From Actinomycetaceae bacterium (lineage in GTDB: Bacteria; Actinomycetota; Actinomycetes; Actinomycetales; Actinomycetaceae): a stretch of DNA of 55,338 nucleotides. How positions within the stretch are numbered: the first letter of the stretch is position 1; the number at the start of each line of letters is the position of its first letter. The stretch lies in NCBI GenBank assembly GCA_017539125.1, contig JAFYHO010000108.1:1-55338 (forward strand). Direction: 5' to 3'. Position numbers and translations under genes: made by a program. Below, in pieces: positions 1-8,794 of this stretch. The notes under the pieces are model-generated. The model searched no databases and was not told where the DNA came from. It worked only from the letters and a program-made list of their open reading frames with translations.

Positions 1-3000
1 AATTCCAATCCTGCAACGATTATGACCGACCCTGGTATGGCAGACGCGACCTACATTGAACCAATTAGTACCGAGGTGCTTGAAAAGGTTATTGACATTG
101 AGCGTCCCGACGCCCTTTTGCCGACACTCGGTGGGCAGACAGCCCTCAATGCCGCTGTCGAGCTTGCCGAAAAGGGCATTCTGGACAAGTACGGCGTCGA
201 GCTGATCGGTGCGCGCGCCGAAGCAATTACCAAAGGCGAGGACCGCGACGAGTTCAAGAAGGTCGTTGAGGAGTGCGGCGCTGAGTCTGCGCGCTCGGCA
301 ATCTGCCACACTATGGAAGAGTGCAAGGAAGCAGCCGAATATCTCGGCTATCCGCTGGTTGTGCGCCCCTCGTTCACCATGGGCGGCCTCGGCTCTGGCT
401 TCGCCTACAACGAAGAGGACCTTGAGCGTATTGCCGGTGCGGGCCTGCACTATTCGGCAACCGCCGAAGTGCTGCTTGAAGAATCAATCCTCGGTTGGAA
501 AGAAATCGAGTTCGAGGTGATGCGTGACAGCGCAGATAACGTCGTGACGGTCTGCTCTATCGAGAATGTTGACCCCGTCGGCGTTCACACAGGCGACTCG
601 ATTACGATTGCTCCCGCCTTGACCTTGAGCGACGAAGAGTTCATCAAGCTGCGCGACCTATCGCATGCGATTATTCGCGGCGTGGGAGTGGACGCTGGCG
701 GTTGTAACCTCCAGTTTGCTGTCCACCCGACTAACGGGCGCGTCATCGTTATTGAGATGAATCCGCGCGTCTCGCGCTCGTCGGCACTCGCCTCGAAGGC
801 GACGGGCTTCCCGATTGCGAAGATTGCCGCGCGCCTCGCCCTCGGCTATAGGCTCGACGAAATCACCAACGACATGACCGGCACGACCACCGCGGCCGAC
901 GACCCGAGCGTTGACTATATCGTCGTCAAGGTGCCGCGTTTTGCTTTCGAGAAATTCCCGGACGCTGACGATACGCTGACGACGACCATGAAGTCCGTCG
1001 GCGAAGCGATGAGCTTGGGGCGTAATTACACAGAAGCCCTGCAGAAGGCCATGCGTTCTATCGACAAGAAGGGCTCGCAATTCTCGTGGACTGCCGCGCC
1101 TGTCTCGGGCGAAGAACTGGACGCTCTTGTCACCGAGTGCGCTCACCCGACCGACGACCGTATGCACAAGGTGCTTCTCGCCCTGCGCTCCGGTGCGAGC
1201 GTCGAGCAGCTTTTCGACGCGACCGGTATCGACCCGTGGTTCCTCGACCAGATGGTGCTGCTCAACGAAGTCGCTGCGGAACTCGCAGAGGGCGATTCAC
1301 TCAGCATTGACGCTCTGCGCCTGGCAAAGCGCCACGGCTTCTCCGATCATCAGATTGCCGAAATTCGTGGCATGAAAGAATCGTCTGTGCGTGAACTGCG
1401 CTGGGCGCTCGATATTCACCCCGTCTATAAGATGGTTGATACCTGCTCGGCGTCCCACGAGGCGCAAACGCCGTACCTCTATTCCTCTTACGATGAGGAA
1501 ACCGAGGTTACTAAGCGCGAGAAGCCCGCGGTTATTATTCTTGGCTCTGGCCCGAACCGTATCGGCCAAGGCATCGAGTTCGACTATTCCTGCGTCCATG
1601 CCACCCTGGCGCTGTCCGAGGAATACGAGACCGTCATGATTAACTGCAACCCCGAGACCGTCTCGACCGACTACGATATCTCTGACCGCCTCTACTTCGA
1701 GCCACTGACACTCGAGGACGTCCTCGAAGTCTATCTGGCTGAGAAAGAAGCTGGCGAAGTGGCAGGTATGCTTGTCCAGCTCGGCGGGCAGACGCCACTT
1801 TCGCTCGCCAACGATTTGAAAGCTGCCGGTGTGCCGATTATCGGTACATCTCCCGAGGCGATTGACGCTGCCGAGGACCGCGCCCTCTTCGGCGCTGTGC
1901 TTGCTGACGCGCAGCTGCACGCTCCCGCATTCGGCACGGCAACAAGCGACGCCCAAACCCGCGAGATTGCCAACTCGATTGGCTATCCCGTCCTCGTGCG
2001 CCCCTCATACGTGCTCGGCGGACGCGGCATGGAGATTATCTACTCCGAGGACCAGCTCAACGACTATCTCGCCCGCGAAGAGACCTCTCGCACGGACGCT
2101 TCGCGCCGCTCTGCGCCCCTCCTCGTTGACCGCTTCTTGGATGACGCAACTGAGATCGACGTGGACGCCCTCTATGACGGCAACGAGTTGTACTTGGGTG
2201 GCGTTATGGAGCATATCGAGGAGTGCGGTATTCACTCGGGCGACTCGGCTTGCGTCCTGCCGCCGCTGACGCTTTCGCAGTCGGTTATTGAGCGTATCTA
2301 TGAGGCGACCGAGGCGATTGCCCGTGGCGTTGACGTGCGTGGCCTTATCAACATCCAATTCGGCCTGATGAACAACACGCTCTACGTCATTGAGGCCAAT
2401 CCGCGTGCTTCGCGTACCGTGCCATTCGTGTCCAAGGCGACCGGTATTCCGCTGGCGAAAGCCGCCGCGTGGATTATGGCAGGCAAGACGATTGCCCAGC
2501 TGCGCGAATCGGGCATGCTTCCGAAGGACGACGCCCGCGTTATCGACCTGGACGCCGATATTGCCGTTAAAGAAGTGGTCTTGCCCTTCAAGCGTTTCGC
2601 CACTGCGGACGGTAACATCGTCGACACGATTCTCGGCCCCGAGATGCGCTCAACCGGTGAAGTCATGGGCTTTGCCGATACCTTCCCCAAGGCTTTTGCG
2701 AAGTCGCAAGAGGGCGCCTATGGCGGCTTGCCTGATTCAGGGACGGTCTTTATCTCGGTTGCTGACCGCGACAAGGCGTCAATCGTCTACCCGGTTCTCC
2801 AGCTGGCTGATTTGGGCTTCAATGTCATCTCGACGACGGGCACGGCAGCTGTACTCCGCCGCTACGGTGTGCCTGTTGAGGTGGTGCGTAAGCAGAGCGA
2901 AGGCGGGGACGGCCCGTCCATCGTTGACCTTATTACCTCCGGACGAATCGATATGGTTGTCAACACGCCGGGCTCGCAAGGCTCGCGTAAGGACGGTTAT

Positions 3001-3165
3001 CTCATCCGCGCGACGACGAACGCTGCCGACAAGCCGATTATTACGACCATTGAAGAATTCGGCGCTGCCGTGCAGGCGATTGCTGCACGCAGGAAGGGCG
3101 AGTTTGGTGTGGAGTCCTTGCAGTCCCATGATTCTCGCCGCCAGGCACGAGTTGCTGCCGCCTGA
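1..3165 (+). CDS. carB: Carbamoyl-phosphate synthase large subunit, 5' partial
   Basis: Makes carbamoyl phosphate from bicarbonate, ATP and glutamine-derived ammonia, feeding pyrimidine and arginine synthesis; it works with the CarA amidotransferase, which lies outside the window. The reading frame is open from base 1 and begins inside the conserved stretch [11 protein letters not shown], so roughly the first 45 residues are missing. The two homologous ATP-grasp halves are both visible: the first with [11 protein letters not shown] and [15 protein letters not shown], the second with [10 protein letters not shown] and [15 protein letters not shown]. The oligomerisation region lies between them and an MGS-like allosteric domain closes the protein ([16 protein letters not shown]). 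pyrF follows 18 bp later, so the two are very probably co-transcribed as part of a pyr operon. An ATG at position 22 is internal and is not the true start. Confidence 0.97.
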   Translation, partial: NSNPATIMTDPGMADATYIEPISTEVLEKVIDIERPDALLPTLGGQTALNAAVELAEKGILDKYGVELIGARAEAITKGEDRDEFKKVVEECGAESARSAICHTMEECKEAAEYLGYPLVVRPSFTMGGLGSGFAYNEEDLERIAGAGLHYSATAEVLLEESILGWKEIEFEVMRDSADNVVTVCSIENVDPVGVHTGDSITIAPALTLSDEEFIKLRDLSHAIIRGVGVDAGGCNLQFAVHPTNGRVIVIEMNPRVSRSSALASKATGFPIAKIAARLALGYRLDEITNDMTGTTTAADDPSVDYIVVKVPRFAFEKFPDADDTLTTTMKSVGEAMSLGRNYTEALQKAMRSIDKKGSQFSWTAAPVSGEELDALVTECAHPTDDRMHKVLLALRSGASVEQLFDATGIDPWFLDQMVLLNEVAAELAEGDSLSIDALRLAKRHGFSDHQIAEIRGMKESSVRELRWALDIHPVYKMVDTCSASHEAQTPYLYSSYDEETEVTKREKPAVIILGSGPNRIGQGIEFDYSCVHATLALSEEYETVMINCNPETVSTDYDISDRLYFEPLTLEDVLEVYLAEKEAGEVAGMLVQLGGQTPLSLANDLKAAGVPIIGTSPEAIDAAEDRALFGAVLADAQLHAPAFGTATSDAQTREIANSIGYPVLVRPSYVLGGRGMEIIYSEDQLNDYLAREETSRTDASRRSAPLLVDRFLDDATEIDVDALYDGNELYLGGVMEHIEECGIHSGDSACVLPPLTLSQSVIERIYEATEAIARGVDVRGLINIQFGLMNNTLYVIEANPRASRTVPFVSKATGIPLAKAAAWIMAGKTIAQLRESGMLPKDDARVIDLDADIAVKEVVLPFKRFATADGNIVDTILGPEMRSTGEVMGFADTFPKAFAKSQEGAYGGLPDSGTVFISVADRDKASIVYPVLQLADLGFNVISTTGTAAVLRRYGVPVEVVRKQSEGGDGPSIVDLITSGRIDMVVNTPGSQGSRKDGYLIRATTNAADKPIITTIEEFGAAVQAIAARRKGEFGVESLQSHDSRRQARVAAA

Positions 3166-3183
3166 GCGCTTAAGGAGTGAGCC

Positions 3184-4020
3184 GTGAACTTTGGTGAAAA
3201 GCTCGCTTCACGCATGAAGCAGTATGGCGCGGTGTGTGTGGGTATCGACCCACACCCCGCCCTGCTTCAAGCGTGGGATTTGCCCGATAGCGCTGAGGGT
3301 GTGCGTGCCTTTGCGCTGCGTGTTGTTGAGGCTGTGGGGGAGAGGGCTGCTGCCCTCAAGCCCCAATCGGCTTTTTTTGAGCGCCACGGCAGTGCTGGTA
3401 TTGCCGCCTTGGAAGATACCCTAGCTGCCTGCCGTGACGTCGGCGTGCCTTCGATTCTTGACGTGAAGCGGGGAGATATTGGCTCGACAATGGACGGCTA
3501 CGCAGAGGCTTATCTACGTGGCTCCCTTGAGGCAGACGCGATTACGATTTCTCCCTATCTCGGTGCAGGTTCGCTCAAAAAAACTGCGTATCGTTTCGCC
3601 GAGGCTGGCAAAGGCGTTTTCATGCTGGCTCTTACGTCAAACCCTGAGGGCGCTTCCGTCCAGCATAAAGGTGGGGCGGCAGACAGCGTTGCCGGCGATA
3701 TTGTGCAGGCTGCCCAAACCTGGAATGATGAACTGGCGCTTGGCGCAGTCGGACCTGTCGGGCTCGTCGTGGGTGCAACTCTCGGCCAGGCGGCTGCCAA
3801 CCTGGGTATCAATCTTGGCGATTTTTCTGGCATATTTTTATCTCCAGGTATCGGCGCTCAAGGTGCTGGACCGCGCGAGCTGAGCGATGTTTTTGGTGCT
3901 GCTAAAACCCGCGCTTTGGCTTCCGCGTCGCGTTCAATCCTCAGTGGAGGGCCGTCAGCCGAGGGATTAGCGAACGCCCTCGATTCCTTGCTTAATTTCA
4001 TGCAAAAAGAAATAGACTAG
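3184..4020 (+). CDS. pyrF: Orotidine 5'-phosphate decarboxylase, type 2
   Basis: Decarboxylates OMP to UMP, the last step of de novo pyrimidine synthesis. The 278-residue protein carries the type 2 (mycobacterial-like) active-site motif LDVKRGDIGST around residue 93, with the catalytic Lys and Asp. It also has the phosphate-binding part LSPGIGAQG near the C-terminus. The start is GTG, preceded by AAGGAG in the 18-bp gap behind carB. Gene order carB-pyrF-mihF-gmk is common in actinobacteria. A short stem-loop with a T-run follows the stop codon. Confidence 0.95.
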   Translation: MNFGEKLASRMKQYGAVCVGIDPHPALLQAWDLPDSAEGVRAFALRVVEAVGERAAALKPQSAFFERHGSAGIAALEDTLAACRDVGVPSILDVKRGDIGSTMDGYAEAYLRGSLEADAITISPYLGAGSLKKTAYRFAEAGKGVFMLALTSNPEGASVQHKGGAADSVAGDIVQAAQTWNDELALGAVGPVGLVVGATLGQAAANLGINLGDFSGIFLSPGIGAQGAGPRELSDVFGAAKTRALASASRSILSGGPSAEGLANALDSLLNFMQKEID

Positions 4021-4036
4021 GACTTTAGTCCTTTTT
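4019..4036 (+). terminator. Probable terminator after pyrF
   Basis: A 5-bp stem (AGGAC/GTCCT) with a 4-nt loop overlaps the pyrF stop codon and is followed by five T residues. The stem is short, so it would be a weak intrinsic terminator. Confidence 0.4.
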
Positions 4037-4182
4037 CCGCAACCAAAAGGGCATTTTTCCTCGATTTCCTCCTAGTTTTTCGCTGGAAATGGCACATTTT
4101 TAGGGAAACACCCGATTGAATGAGAAGTGAGCAGGTTTCACACCGAAACCTGTGACACTTGAAGATGTAGGAGACAAGATTT

Positions 4183-4494
4183 ATGGCACTTCCCAAACTT
4201 ACAGAAGCCCAGCGTGCTGCTGCGCTCGAAAAAGCATCTGCTGCCCGTCGTGCTCGTGCAAAACTCAAGGACGAGCTTAAGAACGAAAAGATTAAGCTCT
4301 CTGCTGTTTTGAAGAAAGCCGAGAAGGACGAAGTTGTTGCCAAGATGAAGGTGTCTGCTCTGCTGAGTGCAATGCCTGGCATTGGTGCTGCTAAGTCCAA
4401 GAGCATTATGGAGAACATTGGCATCTCCGAGTCTCGCCGTATTGGTGGTCTCGGTCCTCATCAGAAAGAAGCTCTCATCGAGCGCTTCGGCTGA
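4183..4494 (+). CDS. mihF: Integration host factor, actinobacterial type (MihF)
   Basis: A nucleoid-associated, sequence-tolerant DNA-binding protein of 103 residues; the actinobacterial family is unrelated in fold to the enterobacterial IHF alpha/beta pair. The N-terminal half is a basic, Ala/Lys/Arg-rich helix. The C-terminal half has the helix-two-turn-helix DNA-contacting motif, with PGIGAAKS at residues 65-72 and RRIGGLGPHQ further on. It lies between pyrF and gmk, the family's usual place. A purine-rich GGAGA lies about 8 nt before the ATG. The 160 bp upstream separate it from the pyr genes, so it probably has its own promoter. Confidence 0.93.
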   Translation: MALPKLTEAQRAAALEKASAARRARAKLKDELKNEKIKLSAVLKKAEKDEVVAKMKVSALLSAMPGIGAAKSKSIMENIGISESRRIGGLGPHQKEALIERFG

Positions 4495-4549
4495 TTATTT
4501 CACAATTTCATTGGCACCGCGCCGCCCAAGTATCTGGCACGATTGAGAT

Positions 4550-5134
4550 ATGAGTTTTCAATCTGTCTCACAGGGCGATGCGGTGCCCCTTTTTGTTATT
4601 GCTGGGCCAAGTGGTGTCGGCAAAGGCACGATTGTGTCCCGCCTTCTTGACGCTAGCTCGCGTATTTGGATTTCTATCTCCGCGACCACGCGCCCGTCAC
4701 GCCCGGGAGAGACTGAGGGAGTGCATTACTATTTCGTCACTGATGAAGAATTTGACCGTCTGATTGACGAGGGAGAAATGCTCGAATGGGCGTATGTTCA
4801 CGGCAAACATCGCTACGGCACACCACGCCAGCCTGTTCTCGAGGCGCAGGCGCAAGGGCTCATTCCGCTTTTGGAAATTGATTTGGACGGCGCACGCCAA
4901 ATCCGCAAATCCATGCCCGAGGCCGTCCAGATTTTCATTGAACCGCCTTCGATGGAAGAGCTGGAGCGCCGCCTACGTGGGCGAGGCACTGAAGACGAGG
5001 AAGAAATTGCGCGCCGTATGGAGACTGCACGTGGGGAAATGGCCGCACGTGACGAGTTCGATGTCCGTATCGTCAACAGGGACGTGTCTGGTGCCACGCG
5101 CCAGATACTCCATCTTATGGGTTTAGATAAGTAG
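4550..5134 (+). CDS. gmk: Guanylate kinase
   Basis: Phosphorylates GMP to GDP with ATP. The 194-residue protein has the P-loop GPSGVGKGT at residues 19-27 and the GMP-binding segment with [14 protein letters not shown] residues ([16 protein letters not shown]). It also has the [11 protein letters not shown] lid region and [12 protein letters not shown]. No clear Shine-Dalgarno sequence precedes the ATG, so a leaderless transcript or a weak site is possible. It sits 55 bp after mihF and 29 bp before rpoZ. Confidence 0.96.
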   Translation: MSFQSVSQGDAVPLFVIAGPSGVGKGTIVSRLLDASSRIWISISATTRPSRPGETEGVHYYFVTDEEFDRLIDEGEMLEWAYVHGKHRYGTPRQPVLEAQAQGLIPLLEIDLDGARQIRKSMPEAVQIFIEPPSMEELERRLRGRGTEDEEEIARRMETARGEMAARDEFDVRIVNRDVSGATRQILHLMGLDK

Positions 5135-5163
5135 AATATTTGCGCACGAAGAGAGGTATACCA

Positions 5164-5451
5164 ATGACTGAAAACGCACCCAAGCCTGAGGGAATTACCA
5201 ATCCTCCGATTGACTCTTTGCTCGACAAGGTCGATTCGAAGTATGCACTGGCTGTTTACGCTGCCCAGCGCGCACGCCAGATTAACGAATACCGTCAGGA
5301 CATGACCCGTGGTGACGGCTCGATGGAACATATCGGTCCGCTTATTGAGGACGCAATGCCTGAGGATAAGCCGCTTTCTATTGCCTTGGAAGAGATCGTC
5401 GAAGGCAAGATTGAATGGGGCGAGAAAGCGGGCGAGGAAGCAGGAGAGTGA
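5164..5451 (+). CDS. rpoZ: DNA-directed RNA polymerase omega subunit
   Basis: The 95-residue omega subunit helps assemble and stabilise the beta' subunit of RNA polymerase. The core is recognisable as [21 protein letters not shown] followed by RQINEY, near residues 15-45, and the C-terminus is acidic as is usual for actinobacterial omega. I place the start at the ATG at 5164, which has GAGAGG 6-7 nt upstream; a TTG eight codons further up is less likely. The stop codon overlaps the start of coaBC by 4 bp (GTGA), so the two are translationally coupled. Confidence 0.94.
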   Translation: MTENAPKPEGITNPPIDSLLDKVDSKYALAVYAAQRARQINEYRQDMTRGDGSMEHIGPLIEDAMPEDKPLSIALEEIVEGKIEWGEKAGEEAGE

Positions 5452-6695
5452 ACTCCGCCCTCGCAGGTAATACTGCTGAGCGCGCGCACAGCAAGCCGCG
5501 CGTCGTCCTTGGTGTGACTGGCGGTATTGCCGCATATAAGTCTTGCACACTTCTGCGCCTGCTCTCCAAAGCGGGCGTTGATGTTCATGTCATTCCAACG
5601 CCGTCCGCGCTGGAAATGGTCGGCAAAACGACGTGGGAAGCGTTGAGCGGCAATCCTGTGTACACGCGTGTCACAGAGGGCGCAGATAGCGTCACGCATA
5701 TTCGCTATGCCCAGGAGGCTGACCTCATTATCGTTGCTCCGGCAACCGCTAACACTCTCGCAAAAGTGCGCTGGGGGCTTGCCGATAATCTTTTGACATC
5801 GACGCTTCTGGCAGCGACGTGCCCTGTCATTATGGCTCCCGCAATGCACACGGAAATGTGGCTCGACGAGGCGACTGTCGACAATGTTGCCGCGCTGCGC
5901 GAGCGTGGCATTGAGATTATTGACGTGGCAACGGGCGCTCTAACAAGTGGTGATATTGGCGCTGGGCGAATGCTTGAGCCCGAAGAGCTTGCAGATATTG
6001 TGCTGGAGCGTTTGAAAGCGACACGTGATTTTGAGGGCGTGCGTATTGCGATTTCTGCTGGTGGAACGCATGAAGCGCTTGATCCTGTTCGTTTTATTGG
6101 TAATCGTTCCTCTGGGCGTTTCGGGGTGGAGATTGCTCGTGCAGCGCTCAGGCGCGGAGCAGATGTGTGCCTTGTGGCTGCTAATGTGTCCGCTGACGTG
6201 TTGGCGGGTGCTCATGGCGCTCAGATTAGGCGTGTAGAAAGCGCGCTCGATATGCAGGCTGCAATGCGCGAAGAAGCAGGCAGTGCAGACATTATTATCA
6301 TGGCAGCTGCTGTCGCTGATTACCGTCCCAGCCAGGCGGGCGAGACGAAGCGCAAAAAGACGGGGGAGAGCCTCCAGATTGAACTCGTCGAAAACCCTGA
6401 TATTCTCGCTGAACTTGCCGCTCATCGTGGGCGTGAGGGGCAGATGGTTGTCGGCTTTGCCGCCGAAACTGGCGACGAAAAAGCTAGCGCCCTAGATTAT
6501 GGCATAGCAAAAGCCAAGAGCAAGGGCGCAGATGTGCTTATTGTCAACGAAGTCGGCGCGACAACCGGCTTTGGCGATGTCGATACAGCTATCACGATCG
6601 TCAATGGCGAGGGCAAGATTCTCTCCCAAGCAGAGGGAAGTAAATCACGCATGGCGCAGCATATCCTGAGTGTTCTGCGTGAGAGAATAAATTGA
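5448..6695 (+). CDS. coaBC: Bifunctional phosphopantothenoylcysteine decarboxylase / phosphopantothenate-cysteine ligase
   Basis: Performs two consecutive steps of coenzyme A synthesis. The N-terminal CoaC half is a flavoprotein with [15 protein letters not shown] and the active-site PAMHTEMW motif. The C-terminal CoaB half has [17 protein letters not shown] and AAVADYRP, and the KxKK-type segment KRKKTGE. Length (415 residues) is normal. The frame is open upstream to an ATG at 5415 inside rpoZ. The GTG at 5448 has a GCAGGAG Shine-Dalgarno sequence and overlaps the rpoZ stop by 4 bp, so I prefer it. Confidence 0.94.
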   Translation: MNSALAGNTAERAHSKPRVVLGVTGGIAAYKSCTLLRLLSKAGVDVHVIPTPSALEMVGKTTWEALSGNPVYTRVTEGADSVTHIRYAQEADLIIVAPATANTLAKVRWGLADNLLTSTLLAATCPVIMAPAMHTEMWLDEATVDNVAALRERGIEIIDVATGALTSGDIGAGRMLEPEELADIVLERLKATRDFEGVRIAISAGGTHEALDPVRFIGNRSSGRFGVEIARAALRRGADVCLVAANVSADVLAGAHGAQIRRVESALDMQAAMREEAGSADIIIMAAAVADYRPSQAGETKRKKTGESLQIELVENPDILAELAAHRGREGQMVVGFAAETGDEKASALDYGIAKAKSKGADVLIVNEVGATTGFGDVDTAITIVNGEGKILSQAEGSKSRMAQHILSVLRERIN

Positions 6696-6754
6696 CCTAT
6701 TCATGAGGGCGCCGTGGAACCAGAAAAACCGGCCCGCTCAACGCAAGGAAAACC

Positions 6755-7951
6755 ATGGCATACATACAGCCCTTTACCTCTGAATCTGTAACAGAGGGGC
6801 ACCCCGATAAGATTTGCGACCGCATTTCTGACACGATTCTTGACGCTATTCTCGCTGCCGATAGCGAGGGGCGAGTCGCAGTTGAGACGATGGCGACGAC
6901 CGGTCTCGTCCATGTCGCCGGTGAGGTGACGACGAAGTCTTATGTGGAGATTCCTCAGCTGGTACGTCAGCAGATTAACGAGATTGGCTATGTTTCCTCT
7001 GAGATTGGTTTCGATGGCGATTCGTGTGGCGTGACGGTTTCTATCGGTCAGCAGTCCTCGGATATTGCCAGCGGTGTCGATACCTCGCTGGAGGTGCGTA
7101 CTGGGAGCGCTGCCGATGATTACGACGCTCAGGGCGCTGGCGACCAAGGCTTGATGTTCGGCTATGCCTGCACGGAGACACCGACGCTTATGCCCGCCCC
7201 GATTTATGTGGCACATCGTCTTGCCGAGCGCCTGACTACAGTGCGCAAAGAGGGGATTGTGAGCGGTCTGCGCCCCGATGGTAAGACGCAGGTGACGATT
7301 GGTTATGACGGTATTCGCCCGGTTCGTCTCGATACGGTTGTTCTTTCTACGCAACATGACGCGGATAAGCCTGTCGAGGAATTAGTGGCTGACGTGCGTC
7401 AATATATTATTGAACCTGTGCTTGAAACGGAAGCTTTGGGTATAGATATTGCTGGCGCGCAACTGTTGATTAACCCATCGGGGAAGTTCGTTATCGGTGG
7501 TCCTATGGGAGATGCCGGTTTGACGGGCAGGAAGATTATTGTTGACACCTACGGTGGCATGGCGCGCCACGGCGGGGGAGCGTTCTCCGGTAAAGACCCC
7601 TCAAAGGTTGACCGTTCGGGCGCGTATGCTGCGCGCTGGGTTGCAAAGAATGTGATTGCTGCTGGGCTGGCTGAGCGCTGCGAAGTGCAGGTTGCTTACG
7701 CCATCGGACGCGCGCACCCTGTGGCAATTCGCGTGGAGACTTTCGGGACGGAAAAAGACTATTCGGTGGACAGGATTGAGAGTGCTGTTGCGCAGACCTT
7801 TGATTTGCGCCCAGCAGCTATTATTGACCGCCTCGACCTGAAGCGCCCCATTTACGCTGCCACTTCTGCCTACGGCCATTTCGGCCGCGAACTGCCCGAC
7901 TTCACCTGGGAAAAGACCGACATGGTCGACGCCCTCCTCCAGGCACTCTAA
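6755..7951 (+). CDS. metK: S-adenosylmethionine synthetase
   Basis: Forms S-adenosylmethionine from methionine and ATP, the cell's main methyl donor. The protein has 398 residues. The methionine/ATP-binding HPDKICD lies at residues 16-22, [12 protein letters not shown] near residue 127, and the glycine-rich [16 protein letters not shown] near residue 272. The Shine-Dalgarno sequence AAGGA is 5 nt before the ATG. In related actinobacteria priA follows metK directly; here a 9.7-kb accessory stretch has entered between the two. Confidence 0.97.
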   Translation: MAYIQPFTSESVTEGHPDKICDRISDTILDAILAADSEGRVAVETMATTGLVHVAGEVTTKSYVEIPQLVRQQINEIGYVSSEIGFDGDSCGVTVSIGQQSSDIASGVDTSLEVRTGSAADDYDAQGAGDQGLMFGYACTETPTLMPAPIYVAHRLAERLTTVRKEGIVSGLRPDGKTQVTIGYDGIRPVRLDTVVLSTQHDADKPVEELVADVRQYIIEPVLETEALGIDIAGAQLLINPSGKFVIGGPMGDAGLTGRKIIVDTYGGMARHGGGAFSGKDPSKVDRSGAYAARWVAKNVIAAGLAERCEVQVAYAIGRAHPVAIRVETFGTEKDYSVDRIESAVAQTFDLRPAAIIDRLDLKRPIYAATSAYGHFGRELPDFTWEKTDMVDALLQAL

Positions 7952-7980
7952 TCTACCCACTTCCCCTCTGTCGTGTTAGT

Positions 7981-8039
7981 TCGCCTAACCCTTTACGAGA
8001 GAGAGAGAGAGAGTAAGATGACGGGTGATGCTTAGGCGA
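7981..8039. repeat. 8-bp inverted repeat flanking the GA promoter
   Basis: TCGCCTAA at 7981-7988 and its exact reverse complement TTAGGCGA at 8032-8039 lie on either side of the -35/GA/-10 promoter, with 43 bp between them. This could be a pair of operator half-sites or a transcript stem-loop; the sequence does not say which. Confidence 0.5.
7992..8019 (+). promoter_or_regulatory. Promoter with a GA-repeat spacer, candidate phase-variable switch
   Basis: The -35-like TTTACG (7992-7997) and the -10-like TAAGAT (8014-8019) are separated by exactly 16 bp, and all of that spacer is part of an uninterrupted GA dinucleotide tract of 17 nt (7997-8013). Slippage of one repeat unit would change the spacer to 14 or 18 bp and so alter promoter strength. 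The promoter faces the ABC exporter operon starting at 8098. The boxes match the consensus 4 of 6 each, so the promoter itself is a prediction. Confidence 0.55.
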
Positions 8040-8052
8040 GCATTACTCACCA

Positions 8053-8071
8053 TCGCGACGAGTTGTCGCGA
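8053..8071 (+). promoter_or_regulatory. Perfect hairpin in the 5' leader of the ABC operon
   Basis: TCGCGAC and GTCGCGA form a perfect 7-bp stem around a 5-nt loop, 26 bp before the ATG at 8098. It lies between the GA promoter and the AAAGGGAGG ribosome-binding site. It may be an operator or an mRNA structure. Confidence 0.5.
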
Positions 8072-8097
8072 AAACGTCGCTAAAGGGAGGCTGACAT

Positions 8098-8794
8098 ATG
8101 CGTATTGAGTTGCAGAATATTTGCAAAGGTTACCAGGACGGTAAAGATTCTCAGCACATGGTTTTTGAGAATCTGAGTTATGTGCTTGATGACGAACAAT
8201 CCAGTGTTGCGATTTTAGGGCAGAGCGGCTGCGGTAAAAACCCTATTGACTTTGTTGGGGCTCATGCACACGCCTGATAGCGGCACGATTCTGTATGACG
8301 GGGACGACGTGACCTGTTTGAACGTGAAAGAGCGCGCGGATTACCGTCTGAAAAACATCGGCTTTATCTTTCAAGATTTCAACCTTATCGACGAACTGAC
8401 CCTGTGGGAAAACGTCGCTCTTCCTGCCGTTGCTTTAGGTAGTTCTTTCCGCGCCGAACGTGAGAAAGCGACAGAGTTATTGTCTCGCGTGCAGTGTGGG
8501 GACTTGGCGGAGCGTTATCCCTCGGAAGTCTCTGGCGGACAGATACAGCGTTGCGCGATTGCCCGTGCGCTTATCAATTCGCCGAAGCTAGTTTTGGCTG
8601 ACGAGCCAACAGGAAATCTTGACCCTGGCACAGCCGATAATGTCCTCGACCTGCTTTTAGGGCTTGGCGGTGACACAAAGGTCATCATGGTTACTCACGA
8701 TGTCAAAAATGCCTATCGAGCACAACAGGTACTGTCTCTCGCTGAGGGACGATTGAGTGTAAGCGAGCCGTCCGCAGAGGCGGTTCGCCCATGA
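8098..8794 (+). pseudogene. ABC transporter ATPase (MacB/LolD type), frameshifted in the Walker A motif
   Basis: An ATPase subunit of a peptide- or lipoprotein-type ABC exporter, paired with the FtsX-like permease that follows. The gene starts at an ATG with AAAGGGAGG upstream and reads MRIELQNICKGY up to AILGQSGCGK. At about 8237 the frame is lost and the first frame stops at 8277. The rest continues in the +1 frame with every expected element: Q-loop FQDFNLIDELTLWENV, signature VSGGQIQRCAIARAL, Walker B LVLADEPTGNLD and the H-loop VTHD. Around the break the bases GGTAAAAACCC look like a GKTTLL coding stretch with two bases missing. The stop overlaps the permease start by 4 bp (ATGA). Possible explanations are a recent null mutation, an assembly error, or recoding; skipping one base would leave Walker A one residue short. 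Confidence 0.85.

Noticed and set aside
1297..1956. 219-codon minus-strand frame inside carB
   Set aside because: Antisense to conserved carB sequence; no start context.
7981..8039. Invertible promoter between the TCGCCTAA arms
   Set aside because: Arms of 8 bp and a spacer of 43 bp are too small for known site-specific inversion switches, and no recombinase is nearby.
8225..8250. Programmed frameshift in the ABC ATPase
   Set aside because: Skipping one base gives a P-loop that is one residue short, and slipping back two gives Asn in place of the needed Ser/Thr; I saw no stimulatory structure. Kept as a frameshift of unknown cause.
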